Shown: positions 34,226 to 45,450, numbered from the stretch's first letter. The stretch: 64,000 bases of DNA from Acanthococcus lagerstroemiae (GCA_031841125.1 CM063114.1:6200001-6264000); one strand, 5' to 3'. Notes: generated from the letters alone by a model not told the origin. Numbers and translations: made by a program.

Positions 34226-35780
34226 ATGCGCAATCCGCCCTCTGCTCCCACTACACACAACCCGCCACTACGAACACAAGCGAATACTTGGGCCAGAAGT
34301 GACCAGGAGAAAGCTGAGGCATTCGCCACCTACCTTGAGCAGACCTTTCAACTACAAGCCTTCCTTCGACAACTTTTGACAACTCAGCACCTGCTCGCTT
34401 CTTCTTCACACCACAAGAGGTAGCACCGGCCATTGACAAACTTAACTTTCGTAAAGCACCAGGAGCAGACAAGGTCTCCGCACGCATGCTACGTGAATTG
34501 TCCAGACCCGCCTTACTACTTCTCACATACCTCTTCAATGGGGCAAATAGGCTTGAGCACATCCGCAGTACCTGGCTATTAGCGATGGTAATTCTCATAT
34601 CAAATCCGGGTAAGCCACCAAAGGAAACAACTTCCTACAGACCGATCTCACTTCTGTCAATAACTTCGAGACTGTACGAGGAATTGTTGCTGAAGTGCCT
34701 GAACAAGGAGGTTTCCACTCGTCAACTCCTTCCTGACCATCAGTTTGGCTTCCGTAGCAAGCACGCCTCCTCTGATCAGATTCACCAGGTCACAAGGCAA
34801 ATTCTTCAAGCCTTCTAGTAGAAATGCATTTGCGCAGCGGTGTTTCTCGACATTTCCAAAGCCTTCGAAACAGTCTGGCAAGCTTGCGCAACACCATCCG
34901 GGACAATTGTGTCGTATTCTTCACAGCTACCTCCAGAACCGGCAGGTTCGGCGCAATCCAGGAAATACTCTACACATGTGGGAGTCCCCCAACGGAGCAC
35001 CCTTGCACCTACCCTATATGCGCTGTACACATGTACACAGCAGATTCTGCCCCCTCACCAGAGACAATAATGGCAACCTTTGCCGATGACACAGCTATCC
35101 TTGCTACGCACGACTCCTACTCAGAGGCAGTGTCCAACCTTCAATCGGCTACGACGAAATTACACAGCTGAGCGCAACGTTGGAAGCTCCTCATCAACCA
35201 AGCAAAATCGGTACACGATGATTTTGACCTGCGCCCATCCATATGCCCCAATCCTCCTAGCCGGGCATGTGATTCCTGCATCCACGTCAGCTAGATACCT
35301 TGGCATCTTCCTCGACAAAAGGCTCGCCTACCAGAACCGTGTGCGCCTGAAGCGTGTACAACTTGACCTGCGTCTGCGCAAGTATGCATGGCTGTTAGGA
35401 CCATGCTCTGCTCTCTGCCTTGTCAACAAGAGACATCTATGCATCGCTGTACTGCACCCTATCTGGACCTACTGCATCCAGGTATGGGGATGTGCTAGTT
35501 GAAGCGACAGGCAGGTGATTCAGGGCTTCCAGAACAAAGTCATTGGTACATAGGCAACGACCAGCTTCATGCCGACCTCAATCCACCCACGGTGGACGAA
35601 ATCGCCAAACTACTTGCTCAGCGTCACGAAACTCGGGTACATCAACATACCAACCCACTCGCCATCGACCTCCTGGATACAGCCAGCAATGTACCCCGAT
35701 TCTGTAGAACGTACCCTGCAGACTTTATCTAGCTCGTGACATGAAATCCATGATACTCCGTGGTCTGCTGGACCGTTCTA
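34226..35780 (+). pseudogene. Jockey-type LINE reverse transcriptase remnant
   Basis: Plus-strand frames in order: WARSDQEKAEAFATYLEQTF before the RT; LNFRKAPGADKVSARMLREL; STWLLAMVILISNPGKPPKE; YRPISLLSITSRLYEELLLK; LLPDHQFGFRSKHASSDQIH; motif A in VFLDISKAFETVW (Asp kept); GVPQRSTLAPTLYALYT; the catalytic box ATFADDTAILATHDS near 35069; and the thumb STSARYLGIFLDKRLAYQNR with IWTYCIQVWGCAS. Known: the Jockey clade encodes a gag-like ORF1 and an endonuclease-RT ORF2. This is only the RT and C-terminal part of ORF2, with at least four frameshifts or stops. 5' truncated at a C12-like run near 34180. The end, near 35780, meets a G10 run. Not active. Confidence 0.9.
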
Positions 35781-35791
35781 GGGGGGGGGGC

Positions 35792-36999
35792 GCCCGATTG
35801 CGTCTGGGTCAGTAAGGGGAGATGAATTATTGAAGAAAATGAATGGTTTCATTGCGGCCCGATGTAGAGTTTGATTGCGTCCAGGCTCATAGTTCCATTG
35901 CGTCTCAGTCCATTTAGCGTCATTCAGAGTGCAGTACGAGGAGGCGGACCGAACTACATCAAGACTTTCAATATATTCTTTAAAATCTGAATAAACTGCG
36001 GAACTGAAAACGTGGAGGTGAGTGCACAACTTGCCCTGTTCAGAAATACAGGTAAGAAAAAGCACCCATGCAGATTTAGGTCTCATTTTGGAAAGCTGAT
36101 AGAATTTTTTGGCCAGAATACAGCTTCAACCCTCTCGCTCCCATTTTCCCCCCCAATTTGAATAATTTTTTAATGGAAATTGTTGCATACACTCCCTATA
36201 ATACGAATCCGATGTCGTTGAATTTTTCACTCTTCCGTGGGCCCCCAGTGGACCTGAGACTGCGTACGTCCCACTGGTAGAGTCATGAGAGTCAAAAAAA
36301 TTATTTCCGAAACAACCACGCCATCTATCGAGACGTGAGTGAGCTAAGATATGCTTCTGTACTCCACTAATGGGTATAAAACTAGCACTGTTTTCAACGT
36401 ACATATATTTGACCCAACAGAATTTTTCAAAAACCGTTGGACAAACTATGTCCTGTTGGGAGCGAAAGGGTTAAGATCACTCACACTCTAGAAGACGCAT
36501 TCAGATTCCGTTCCCTACTTTTCGTAAAGACTATCAGGTTCCGCTAGAACTCAATCAGACGCCTTCAGACTTGTTTAGTCTTGTTAGACTCTGATGAGAC
36601 TTATGCTGACACCTAGAGATTTATCAGACCACATTTTGAGGCATGTGAGACTCACTCGGATTCGTTGAGACTTTTTGACTCTATTTAGATTCACTGAGGC
36701 TGAGCTATGACTCATCCAGACTCCAGCTCCGATTGATAAAAAGGGGGTCACAAAGCCTCGGCACACAAAAAGCCAAAACTGGGATCTGAGGCAAACGAGT
36801 GCTTCTTTCTCAACCAATTAGAGCGCAGGACCCAAACAGAAGCGAGAACGATATGCTAGATGAGGTAATTTCATGACATCACTCGGTGAAACACAATTTT
36901 ATGATGAACGCAATCGAACCATTCGAAGCAAGGGGCAAGAACGGGACGCAATAAGACTATGAAAAAAGTTTGAGGGCTACTTCTCGGACGCAATCGGGC
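35792..36999. mobile_element. About 1.2-kb element with GCCCGATTGCGTC ends
   Basis: GCCCGATTGCGTC (35792-35804) recurs inverted at 36987-36999. ATTGCGTC or ATTGCGGC copies are multiplied just inside both ends (near 35850, 35876, 35897; inverted near 36908, 36947). Internal sequence is non-coding and includes AGACT-type degenerate repeat near 36520-36720. No clear target duplication. It lies directly after the Jockey remnant and a G10 run. Confidence 0.6.
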
Positions 37000-37615
37000 T
37001 TCTCCGCAATAAAGATGTGTTGTGTCCTGTCTTCTTATTGGTCTGTTCGATTTGTTGGTTGTCTCTTAACCATCAAAATCGTTTTGCCCAATACATCTGC
37101 TATTTAAATTAAAAAGATATGTACTTCTATTCTAAGCTTACAGCTATTCAATCATACTTTAACCATGTATGGATTCTTGGGTGGAAGACTCTTAACAAGT
37201 TTAAAAAGGTTTCAATGGGTTGAATGCATCTGAACCAGTCTTGAAAATATCTTTCAGAGAGTTTAATAAAAATGATGAAGTCTTAATTCTTAAAAAGCGT
37301 AGAATAAGTCTTGAAACAAGTCTCAATAATACGAAACCCTAGTCAGGAAACTTCATGAAAGGTTTTAATTAGGCTTGCTGTAGTGACAAATAAGCCTTAG
37401 AAGAATCTTTAAAAGTCTTTAGTCATGCACCTACATGAATCTCGAAAAGTTTGAAATGTGTCAGGAGGAATCATTTGTACATAATAAACAAGCGTATTCG
37501 TGAGAGATCTAGATCATTTAATGCAGCAAACTGGTCGCAGACTCATTTGACTCGTAGTAGCTTGAACACACGATACATTTAACAAATAACTTCAATGTCG
37601 TGCAAATTTAACGCT
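37000..37615. other. No gene seen; degenerate AAGTCTT repeat at 37180-37450
   Basis: GTCTTGAAAATATC, AAGTCTTAATTCTTAAAAAG, AGTCTTGAAACAAGTCTC recur irregularly. The remainder is unassigned. Confidence 0.5.
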
Positions 37616-37772
37616 CAGAGACGTATCCAGGGGGGAGGGGGGAGTCGAGGATGTCTGAACCTCCTTGGATTTCATCAAATAATGGTTTTTCCAATTCTAG
37701 CACTCCCTCTAACGCATTCTCCCGTTTGGTCAAGACCAGACCCTCTCGAACACTAGGCTGGCTATGCCACTG
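37616..37772. mobile_element. 157-bp hAT MITE with perfect 8-bp target duplication
   Basis: TTAACGCT occurs at 37608-37615 and 37773-37780. Ends are CAGAGACGTATCCAG and, inverted, CAGTGGCATAGCCAG. CAG termini, short imperfect inverted repeats and an 8-bp duplication define the hAT superfamily. The interior is only a G-rich stretch and AT-rich filler, so it depends on another element's transposase. Confidence 0.92.
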
Positions 37773-37780
37773 TTAACGCT

Positions 37781-38200
37781 CTATGTCCAGAACATGTTTG
37801 GGTATCAGAACGAAAGAAAGGAATGCCGTTCTTCTTTTAGAAAGAACAAAATGAGAAAGATGCTAAAATCTGGAGGAATAGAATATGGAATTGAATGAAG
37901 CTCAGAATTTGGAGAAAAGGAATTAGTGAACGAGAGCTATTCCTTTCTCTCCTACTGACCTCCTCTCACTGTTTTTCACTCTCTCTTTTGTGGAGAAATG
38001 GGATAAATTGTTTCTTCTAAGAAAGAAAGGAATGAAATGGCGTTCCTTTCTTCAGGTATGGAAGGGAACAGAAAGAAGCATGTTTTTCTCTTGAAAGAAC
38101 AGAAGGAAGACAATTTTTTCGTTCCGGAACGACGCTCACGAATAGTCTAGAGCCCATGTTTAGTAGCGAGATTTAGTTTTTATTTATTTTTTGTATCACA
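37781..38200. other. No gene seen; AAAGGAACG/TTCTTTC-rich stretch
   Basis: AACGAAAGAAAGGAATGCCG and TGGCGTTCCTTTCTTCAGG plus GTTCCGGAACGAC suggest a decayed short inverted-repeat element, but boundaries are not clear. Confidence 0.4.
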
Positions 38201-38204
38201 GTAT

Positions 38205-38600
38205 GGTGGCTTGGTGGCCGAGTGGATTAGAACGTGTCCTCCTAAACCACGGAACGCGGGTTCGAATCCCAATACGGACAGCGAATTTTTAATATTAAAA
38301 TATAATTAGAAAATAATAAAAATACAAGAATATATGAAAACTTCAACATCCGACCAAGCCACACCAATGTAGCAAGAGGTGAAGTTCAATTTAATTGTTC
38401 CGCCGAAATTCAAAAAGACTACAATTGGGTTAGCCACACCCATATACTACTAACACCTGACTAGTCTGGTGTGCCATGCAGGTAGCATGTCCCTTATAAA
38501 GAAGGAAAACTCTTTCATAACCATTCCCCAGTAATGGCTTGTCACCAAGGGGAAATAGACTATAACCCTTGTATCAAAATTATTGACCAAGGAGGATTAT
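38205..38600 (+). mobile_element. tRNA-derived SINE, second type
   Basis: A box TGGCCGAGTGG (38215-38225) and B box GGTTCGAATCCC (38259-38270) are spaced as in a tRNA with a long variable arm, and CGTG/CACG can form an anticodon stem. The acceptor ends (GGCTTGG against TACGGAC) do not pair, so it is not a functional tRNA. An unrelated body follows. The right end is uncertain. Confidence 0.7.
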
Positions 38601-38814
38601 GTCACTTGAAGGTCCAGGAATCCTTGAAGGGTTCATTTTGCCTCACATCAATGTGTGCATTTCACATTCCCAGTGAATAGAAGAACTGTGCCAGACAAGT
38701 CATATTTCTATCACCGTGGTACAGAGTCTACCAGTGTAGAGTTTGGATCTTAACTACATTCCATCGACAGGTCATGATCCCAACTCAACACTGTAGATTA
38801 TTCCACATGTTGGC

Positions 38815-38985
38815 AAGCTGTGTGTCTATGTGGTAACGAGTGCTCGCTTCGCAATCCTTGCGTCTCGGGTTCGAGTCCCACCAACGCCGAAAAGCTAAGT
38901 GATACTCGAATACCCCCACTAACATCCTAGCGAACACGGCGACTACAGTATTAATCGATGTGGAAACATAGCGCGTCCTGAAAGC
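38815..38985 (+). mobile_element. tRNA-derived SINE, third type
   Basis: GTGGTAACGAGTGCTCGCTT, CGCAATCC and B box GGTTCGAGTCC (38868-38878) resemble the head of a common insect SINE. The A box is diverged (CTATGTGGTAACGAG). The body runs through CTAAGTGATACTCGAATACC to about 38985. Confidence 0.7.
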
Positions 38986-39364
38986 CCCGCTAGTTCACAC
39001 GAACAAAGAATCAAAATCGCAGGGCACGTTACCACCAGATCAGAAAGAATGGTACTGTGAGTGTGCACATCGTCAACAGCACGTAGCTAGTAAGTGGGCT
39101 GCGGTTGCACACTCTTCGGCACAGAAAAGAAAAACTCCAATGCAACAAAAACTGGGGCGAAAGCAACGGAGAACTACCCTGACTAACCTGCCCAAGAGAG
39201 TGGTGTGTCAAAAACCCGATTTCCAACGTCCAGCATTGAATACGGCACCTGAAGAAAAAGCAGAGTATGGTTGCACAAAGGTAAAGTTGCAACCATTATC
39301 CGATACTATAACATTTGGAACACCGCAGCAACTAGAAAAATGTGTTAAGGCTCGGAGAAATTAA
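38972..39364 (+). CDS. Unassigned open frame, 130 codons, basic, with poly(A) signal after the stop
   Basis: No stop from 38972 (after TAG at 38969) to TAA at 39362. The first ATG in frame is at 39140, giving 74 residues from MQQKLGRKQRRTTLTNLPKR. Upstream in frame are PPDQKEWYCECAHRQQHVAS and KWAAVAHSSAQKRKTP. The composition is rich in Lys, Arg, Gln, Thr and Pro. An AATAAA lies at 39371-39376, 7 nt past the stop. It may be a terminal exon, a processed pseudogene fragment or a transposon ORF. Its first codons overlap the tail of the SINE at 38815-38985, so the true left limit is probably near 39000. I do not recognise a family. Confidence 0.3.
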   Translation, partial: RVLKAPLVHTNKESKSQGTLPPDQKEWYCECAHRQQHVASKWAAVAHSSAQKRKTPMQQKLGRKQRRTTLTNLPKRVVCQKPDFQRPALNTAPEEKAEYGCTKVKLQPLSDTITFGTPQQLEKCVKARRN

Positions 39365-40882
39365 TCTCTAAATAAATTTCCTACAAGCTCCAAGTGTACC
39401 TCTCCATTGAGAACTATAACAATGCATTGCATAAAGCTATGCATTCCTTATTACATACTGATAGAATTGACGCAATATTTTCAAAATTATTTTTTCTTCC
39501 TCTATCTTTGGCATATCCGAGCATCCTTCAATGGGTGATAATATCGATGGCCTAGATCTGTAATACGTAAGTACGATTACATTTCTGCTGTTTTATACAC
39601 AATGTACTTCAAATTCGTTGAGAGGAGTGGCTGCACGGACAGCGAAGAAAATTCCATTTCTAGTGTTGCCAGTCAGTCAAATTCCATTAAAAATGGAGAT
39701 GAGTGGAGATAAGACTTCTTCGCTCTAGGCCATCGATACATTCACACCTCAGTTCCATCTTTATGGTAAGATGTTGCGTTGAAATATCATGAATCAGAAA
39801 TCTCTGCGGACCCCCAACACGGTTTTTGAGGCTGAGGCTCCTACAGTAGTATTGCGCCGGATGATTAAGACGTAGATTTTGCATTATAAGCTCAGGATGC
39901 TTTTCACATCTGTACACATACACTCGCATATCATCCGCAGAACCATTTTGGTTTGCTTACCTTTGCCAAAAGCGTTATTTACACTCGTGTATACATATTT
40001 TCTAGCTGCTTTATCTTCGATCCGAAGAAAGTGACGTGGCGCCGCCGCCGCCTAAAATTTATTTTGTGTACACAGAAAAGTCGCCGAGCCGACATTCATA
40101 CACGCGGCGTCGTTTCAATAGCAATTTAAAGTTTTGCAATCCTCTGGCGATATTTTCTGTTAGCTTGTCGAGAACAACAGAAAGGTGACACAAGAGAACA
40201 AGAAGCGCAAAAATGCGAGACGCCAACACCGCTTCGGTAGCTGAAAAGCGGGGAGACGTGAAATTGGGCTCATCGAAAACTGAGAAGGGTTCAAGATGAA
40301 ACAATACGCGAAAGTTTACTCGCAGTTATTTTCTTACACACGCGTGTGTATAAGCGCAGACAATTAGAGGAACACGCACACGACCTTTTCTGAGGCATAT
40401 ATGTAACCATGGGGGAAAGCTGAATGTTTTACATTCGAATGAAGACGAGCACATAAGTACAGCGAGCTTGTTCTGTGCCAGTGCAGATGACAGCGGAGCT
40501 AATTTTATGCCAATTACTGTAATATGTGACAGTATGGTGTGGCACGTCAACAGTGGATCTTCATTAGTACAGACAAGTAATAACGATTGTGTATATTTCA
40601 TCGCAAAAGTGTGGAGTTTTGGTGTTTAAGCTCTGACAGGTACGAGAACTGATTGTGAAACAGATTTTGCTCGGCCAGATGAACCGCTGGTCTACAGTAA
40701 GGGAACGAGGGGGAGAGGTCAAACTCAGCAGCCACGCTGTAGCCAGCCACAAAAACTACAAATCCGCTGAATGTAAAATCTGAAGCTGTCTCACAGCTAA
40801 TATATTAGAGGGGTGACAGTTTTAAAAACTTCCCCTGCACCGTTCAGACATTAGTCGAGTATTTATAAAGCAGCACACACAG
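39365..40882. other. No gene seen; unassigned
   Basis: Includes a GCCGCCGCC run at 40041-40049. No supported ORF or repeat. Confidence 0.5.
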
Positions 40883-41113
40883 GAGGTTAGAATCAAAATC
40901 GACACTTGCAATTTTACTCCAAGGGTACAAATAGACAAAATACTGTAAATGGTTGCAGGAAAATCTCTTGCTGCGCCTGCAAATGTGTATTATGTATTAC
41001 ATACTCCACGTTCACAGGCGCAGTAAAAGATATTCCTGCACCTGCGTACAGTATTTTGCCTATCTGCGCTTTTAGAGTAAAACGGTATACGTGTCAGTTC
41101 CGATTCTAACCTC
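40883..41113. mobile_element. 231-bp near-palindromic foldback MITE
   Basis: The two halves are inverted copies along almost the whole length: GAGGTTAGAATC, TTTTACTC, ACAAAATACTGTA/GCAAAATACTGTA, GGTTGCAGGAAAATCT against GGTGCAGGAATATCT, CTGCGCCTG, meeting around 41000. Target duplication not clear. The transcript would fold into one long hairpin. Confidence 0.85.
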
Positions 41114-41179
41114 TTCATATAGCGTCCAGTTTACAGCATGAAGAATACAATAATATAGTAGATAATGGAAGTGAGTAGG

Positions 41180-42035
41180 TATTTAGCAACTCTATGTTAG
41201 CCAACACTGGTTCCCCGCTTTGAACTGATCTACCAGAGAGCATATCCTGCACAGCGGTAGGAGACAACGGCTATATACAATGATGCACAACCAAAGAGAG
41301 GACATTCTGTCACTTTACCCACTCTAGGGTACTAAAAGAGAATGGGTATAATCGACAGCCGCCACGTTTGTTTTGTGAAAGCGGTAACTACGCTAAACTA
41401 AATGTAAACTCGTGTGAACTTCATCACTTATCATTTCGATCAGGTGTTTGTTTATGGGTACATCAAACAAACATGGCGGTCGCCGATTATACTCACCTCC
41501 TTCTAGTACCTTACCCACTCTGTGAAAGTCAACACTGTTGCCCACTTCACACCAAGTAACCAGAGAGAATACCTTGCACCGCGGTGGAGGACCACAGCCA
41601 CATAAAAAGACGCTCAACCAAAGAGAGGACATTCTGTGACTTTATCAACTGTATATAAGTCAACACTGTTTCCCCATTCTACACCGACCAACCAGAGGGC
41701 AAATATTGGACAGTGGTAGGAGACAACGGCTACGTAACACAATGCCCCACCAAAAAGAGGACATTCTATAATCTTACCCACTCTGTTAGTCAAAACTGTT
41801 TCCACACTTCACAATGAGCATACACTGCACCGCAGTAGGTGACGGCGGCTGTTTAAACGATGCATAACCAAAAAAAAAACACATTCTGTGACATCACGCA
41901 CTATGTGTAAGTCAACACTGCTTCCTACTCCACACCGGCGAACCAGAGAGCACGTCCTGCACAATGGTGGGAGACAACGGCTATATAAGACGATGCACAA
42001 CCACTGAGAGGACATTCTGTGACAAGACAGTGAGT
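41180..42035 (+). repeat. About 120-bp satellite, five units, holding a MITE
   Basis: Repeated blocks: AACCAGAGAGCATATCCTGC, ACAGCGGTAGGAGACAACGG, CTATATA, GATGCACAACCAAAGAGAGG, ACATTCTGTGACTTTACCCA, CTCTGTGTAAGTCAACACTG. Units begin near 41225, 41560, 41690, 41815 and 41935. The extra spacing between the first two is the insertion at 41326-41512. Many minus ORFs over it (for example MSSLWLSVFLCG) are shadows. Confidence 0.85.
41326..41512. mobile_element. 187-bp MITE with 9-bp target duplication (Mutator-like), inside the satellite
   Basis: ACCCACTCT at 41317-41325 and again at 41513-41521. Ends are AGGGTACTAAAAGAG and, inverted, AAGGTACTAGAAGGAG. The inverted arms extend for about 50 bp through GTATAATCG and CCGCCAYGTTTGTTT. 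Removing the element with one duplication restores a normal satellite unit (CTTTACCCACTCTGTGAAAG). Long arms and a 9-bp duplication are the marks of Mutator-like elements. Confidence 0.85.
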
Positions 42036-43914
42036 GAACCAGAAAAAGTGATCTATTGAGTAATTTTGTTACAGGAAAATGTATACTAAATTTCAATTTG
42101 AGTTTAGATTTATGTATTTAGCGCACATTTAATACCACGGCTAGTAAAGTCGCAGCTGTTAGTTTCCTTGGTTAGTGCTGTTGAGAGGAAGTCCAGGCCC
42201 AGAGCAAAGCCTTCCTCTTCTCCCATTTCAGCAGAACATACATGTAGTATAACATTTGCGAGTGGAACACAGGGAAACATTCCAGTTTTCATTGAACTTT
42301 ATACGAGGAAAAATAATCTTATCGTGTTTACCATTATTTTTCTAGGAAATTAGTATACTTTTTCTCCTCTTTACAGTTTGAAGGAAACATCCCTAGCTGC
42401 ATCCTCCTCATCTGACATCTCGGTGTGAGACCTTCACTAGTACTATTGACACTTCCAGGTGAAGTTCGCGAAGAGTCTCATGGTCTTGGGATGTACGGCC
42501 AAGGTCAAATATGATTTTCAAACAGGAAAACTCAACGATAATTATCACGCATATCACCAACAGCAATAAACTTTAGCGTCTCAAAAAAACAGTCGTGACA
42601 AAGCGATTCCATCGAGAAGACGCCATAGCTTCGTATTTTTCGTCTGCAGACAAAAAGTAAAATCCGATGGGAAAACTATACAGAGCGTTAGCGAGATGAA
42701 AAAAGAATACTTCATATATATTCTTTTGATTCGAAACAGAATGCTATTAAAACTAGAACAGATAAAAATCCTCTTTTTCTCTCATTCCGCCGTAACAAAA
42801 GTTTTTTAGTTCCGACTTTGAGCTTTTGTAATTAAAGGAAATGGTAATTCAACTTTTCAGCGAGAGGAAACATCAAAATAATGCACCAACTCCGAGTACT
42901 TTTAAATTTATTGTTCTCAAAGCTACTGAACCTTAATCCAAATTCCATTAACGCCGGGAAATTTTCCTTTTCTCTTTGTTATTAATCTTGTTGTGGTACT
43001 TTTCGTCGCACCGTATAATTAATTAGGCTCGAGAAATTTTGACTTTTTCTAAATCATTATAGCGTAGGGTAGATTCGAATTTTGTCGAAGAAGTTCGGCG
43101 TGAAGCTTCAATCTTACCGCATTCCGAGCCAATCCGACTAGGGTTCTGATTTGAGCTCATGCTAGTAAGTGTTGGGAACATTTTAGTACTGGGAATCGAC
43201 GAAAACTCGGGCATTTTATCACAAAAGCGTGAAATTTAGTTATGCGAGTTATGAAAGTCATGAGCATCCGTTTCAAAATAGTGCGATCTCGCCAGCCTAT
43301 GACAACAGTTGCTGGGAAACGAGAAGTCGAAACAGAGATGGCCAATTTACCAACTCTTATTAATAATTGAGGATGATCCATTTCTTTGCCTCTCCCTCAT
43401 GTCTACGGCCCTGATCCATCTTAATATGGCTCAATCGAAATTCTATGGATTCTGCATGAAATATTTTTTACGATTTTCTCGTACCTGCACCTTCAACGTC
43501 GAAAGTAAATAAACAGATGGTAGGAGGTGTCAAAATTAGACCCCCTACGCAATCCTGGAGTCCATCGGTAATACATGCTCTATCATGATGTACACCAAAT
43601 ACGAACTATTCAATAGTATGACCTCTGTATGACCTTTGTATGACTTTTGTGTAACTTTTGTATGAGCTTTGTTCGGATTATCTTTACGCCTAAACAGAAT
43701 TTTCACAAGAAAAAAAAATTGTAAGTAATCAGATGCAATTATTGTATGACTTGTATGACCAGTAGACACCTTGTTCATGGACGCAACATTGACGATAGTT
43801 CTAGAAACTCACTGTTTCTCTTGATTACAAGAATGTGGTTGAATTGATGATAGCATATTGATTGTAAATGTTATAATTTTCAACGGGTAATTAATTTAGT
43901 CAACTAAGGAGACA
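42036..43914. other. No gene seen; unassigned, short TATGACCTTTG array at 43615-43670
   Basis: AGTATGACCTCTGTATGACC, TTTGTATGACTTTTGTGTAA is a 12-bp degenerate array, followed near 43760 by CCAGTAGACACCTTG, which resembles an inverted hAT end of the CAGGGTGTCTAC kind. No coding sequence recognised. Confidence 0.5.
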
Positions 43915-44085
43915 CAAACGTACGTAAATGGTCGTATTAAGAGACACAGAACCCGAAAAATCAGAAATAATCCAGAAAAATGGCAAGATAGAAGTCGTCG
44001 ACCGGTTTAAGCACCTGGGAGAACGGGTGACTAGGACAAAAGATAAGCTGACAACTCTGATGACGAGTTTTCTCACTTGAGAGTC
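43915..44085 (+). pseudogene. Short LINE RT thumb fragment
   Basis: A plus frame reads KSEIIQKNGKIEVVDRFKHL then GERVTRTKDKLTT, the pattern (K-I-E-V-V-D-x-F-K-Y-L-G) that follows the FADD box in RTE-type elements. Nothing before or after is readable as RT. Confidence 0.5.
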
Positions 44086-44630
44086 CGTCCAGCTGATTTA
44101 GAAAATAAATCTTCGATTTGTTTAGTCCTTCGTCTGGTCGACTTTCGACCATCAAAATACAGTCTAACTGAAAAGTTTTTGAAACCTAAAAACTCAGTTC
44201 GATGAGTTTTTATCAGTTCAGTTTCGTGCCGCTAAAAAAGTTAACCTTTTTTTTCCCGAAAACTGGTGCAAATCAGGGATTTGGATAAAAATTATGCATT
44301 CAATTTCCAATCAAGTCCATCATCGTGGCGTCGTAATTTCTCGAATTTCAAGACTGATAAGTTCAATATGAGTTACGTAATTCTCACCAAACTTAAGTAT
44401 TCAGTATCAAGTAAAAATCCATTAAATGACCACAGCTTCCATTTTCGTGAGATTTTGGTCTTAACGTCGTGCACTTATTTTTTTATTCATCGTCGAGCCA
44501 ATTCTTACGCGGGATGGGGTTTACTTGTTACAACTTTACCAATATGTTGTACGAGTATTATTATTAATTACTGAAACCTTTTTTAGTGCGCGTATGTAAA
44601 TAACAACAATACGTTTCATGTTAATACATC
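44086..44630. other. No gene seen; unassigned
   Basis: A 102-codon plus ORF (44266-44574) shows no domain. Confidence 0.45.
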
Positions 44631-44880
44631 AATCGGCTCCCCCACCGCCATATACCCTGTCTTCGGGCAAAGGCCTCCCTCCGCCTGCACCATTCCTTCT
44701 TTTCCCACGACACCCTATGGAAGTATTACAGAGGAACTTGTCAAAATCATCTCGCCACCTTATCTTTTGTCTGTCTTTACTTATTTTGTGATACAATGGC
44801 CACCAGAACGTTACCTAGTATGCCCATCTATTGTCTTTTGAACGTGTGATGTGCCCCCCCTCCCGCAATTCCATTTTTCT
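44631..44880 (-). pseudogene. Possible antisense LINE 3' coding remnant
   Basis: The wording (CTTCGGGCAAAGGCCTCCCT, ATGGCCACCAGAACGTTACC, CATCTATTGTCTTTTGAACG) resembles the antisense of the C-terminal/3' part of LINEs common in insects. This rests on memory of the pattern and no clean peptide is readable. Confidence 0.3.
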
Positions 44881-45099
44881 CTTCTGATATTGGTAACTAT
44901 GTGTCATAATTAAATTTAAACTTTGTGTTTGACTGATTTAAGGAGGATCTTATCTTTTTGCTCTATTTCAAACAGGGATCTCTTCATCTCATTCTGGGTA
45001 ATTTTGATTTCCTTTTCTAGTACTTCAGTAAGAGACCAGGTTTAAGAGCTACAGGACAGGCATTAAATATGTCATTTTTCGGTTTATTTTTAAAATGGC

Positions 45100-45450
45100 A
45101 TTTGAAAAGACATTCAAGATTCCAAAATGCCGTGTTACTCTCGATTCACCTTTTTTCTCCACTCTTTCTTCTAAGCTTATTCATCTGCCCCAATTATATT
45201 GCTTCGTGAGCTTTTTCGATTTTAATATTGTTTATTTCCAAGAACTCTTCGCTGTGACTTGCCTTTTGATCTTTTTCGACTACTTCAATGATCATTTGTT
45301 TGATTTGATTTAGAATATTAGATAACAAAATATAACATCATTAGTACATCTGAGAGGTTGCTTAGCTATTGCCCATTTATATTTATTTCTTTTTTCTTTC
45401 TTTTTTTTTTTTTTTTTTTGTTGTTGAAAACTCATGAAAATCTAAGGTAT
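45100..45450. other. No gene seen; T-rich run at 45390-45420
   Basis: A T run of about 20 follows CTTTCTTT. The 72-codon ORF at 45095-45313 has no domain. Confidence 0.5.

Noticed and set aside
38205..38290. Functional tRNA gene (A and B boxes, possible anticodon stem)
   Set aside because: The acceptor arms GGCTTGG and TACGGAC do not pair and the T stem is broken. It heads a longer repeat, so SINE is the better call. The same holds for 21783, 38815 and 62838.
41393..42292. Series of minus ORFs with repeated Cys/Ser/Leu-rich peptides
   Set aside because: They mirror the 120-bp satellite units. No start, stop or splice pattern is conserved among units as coding would require.
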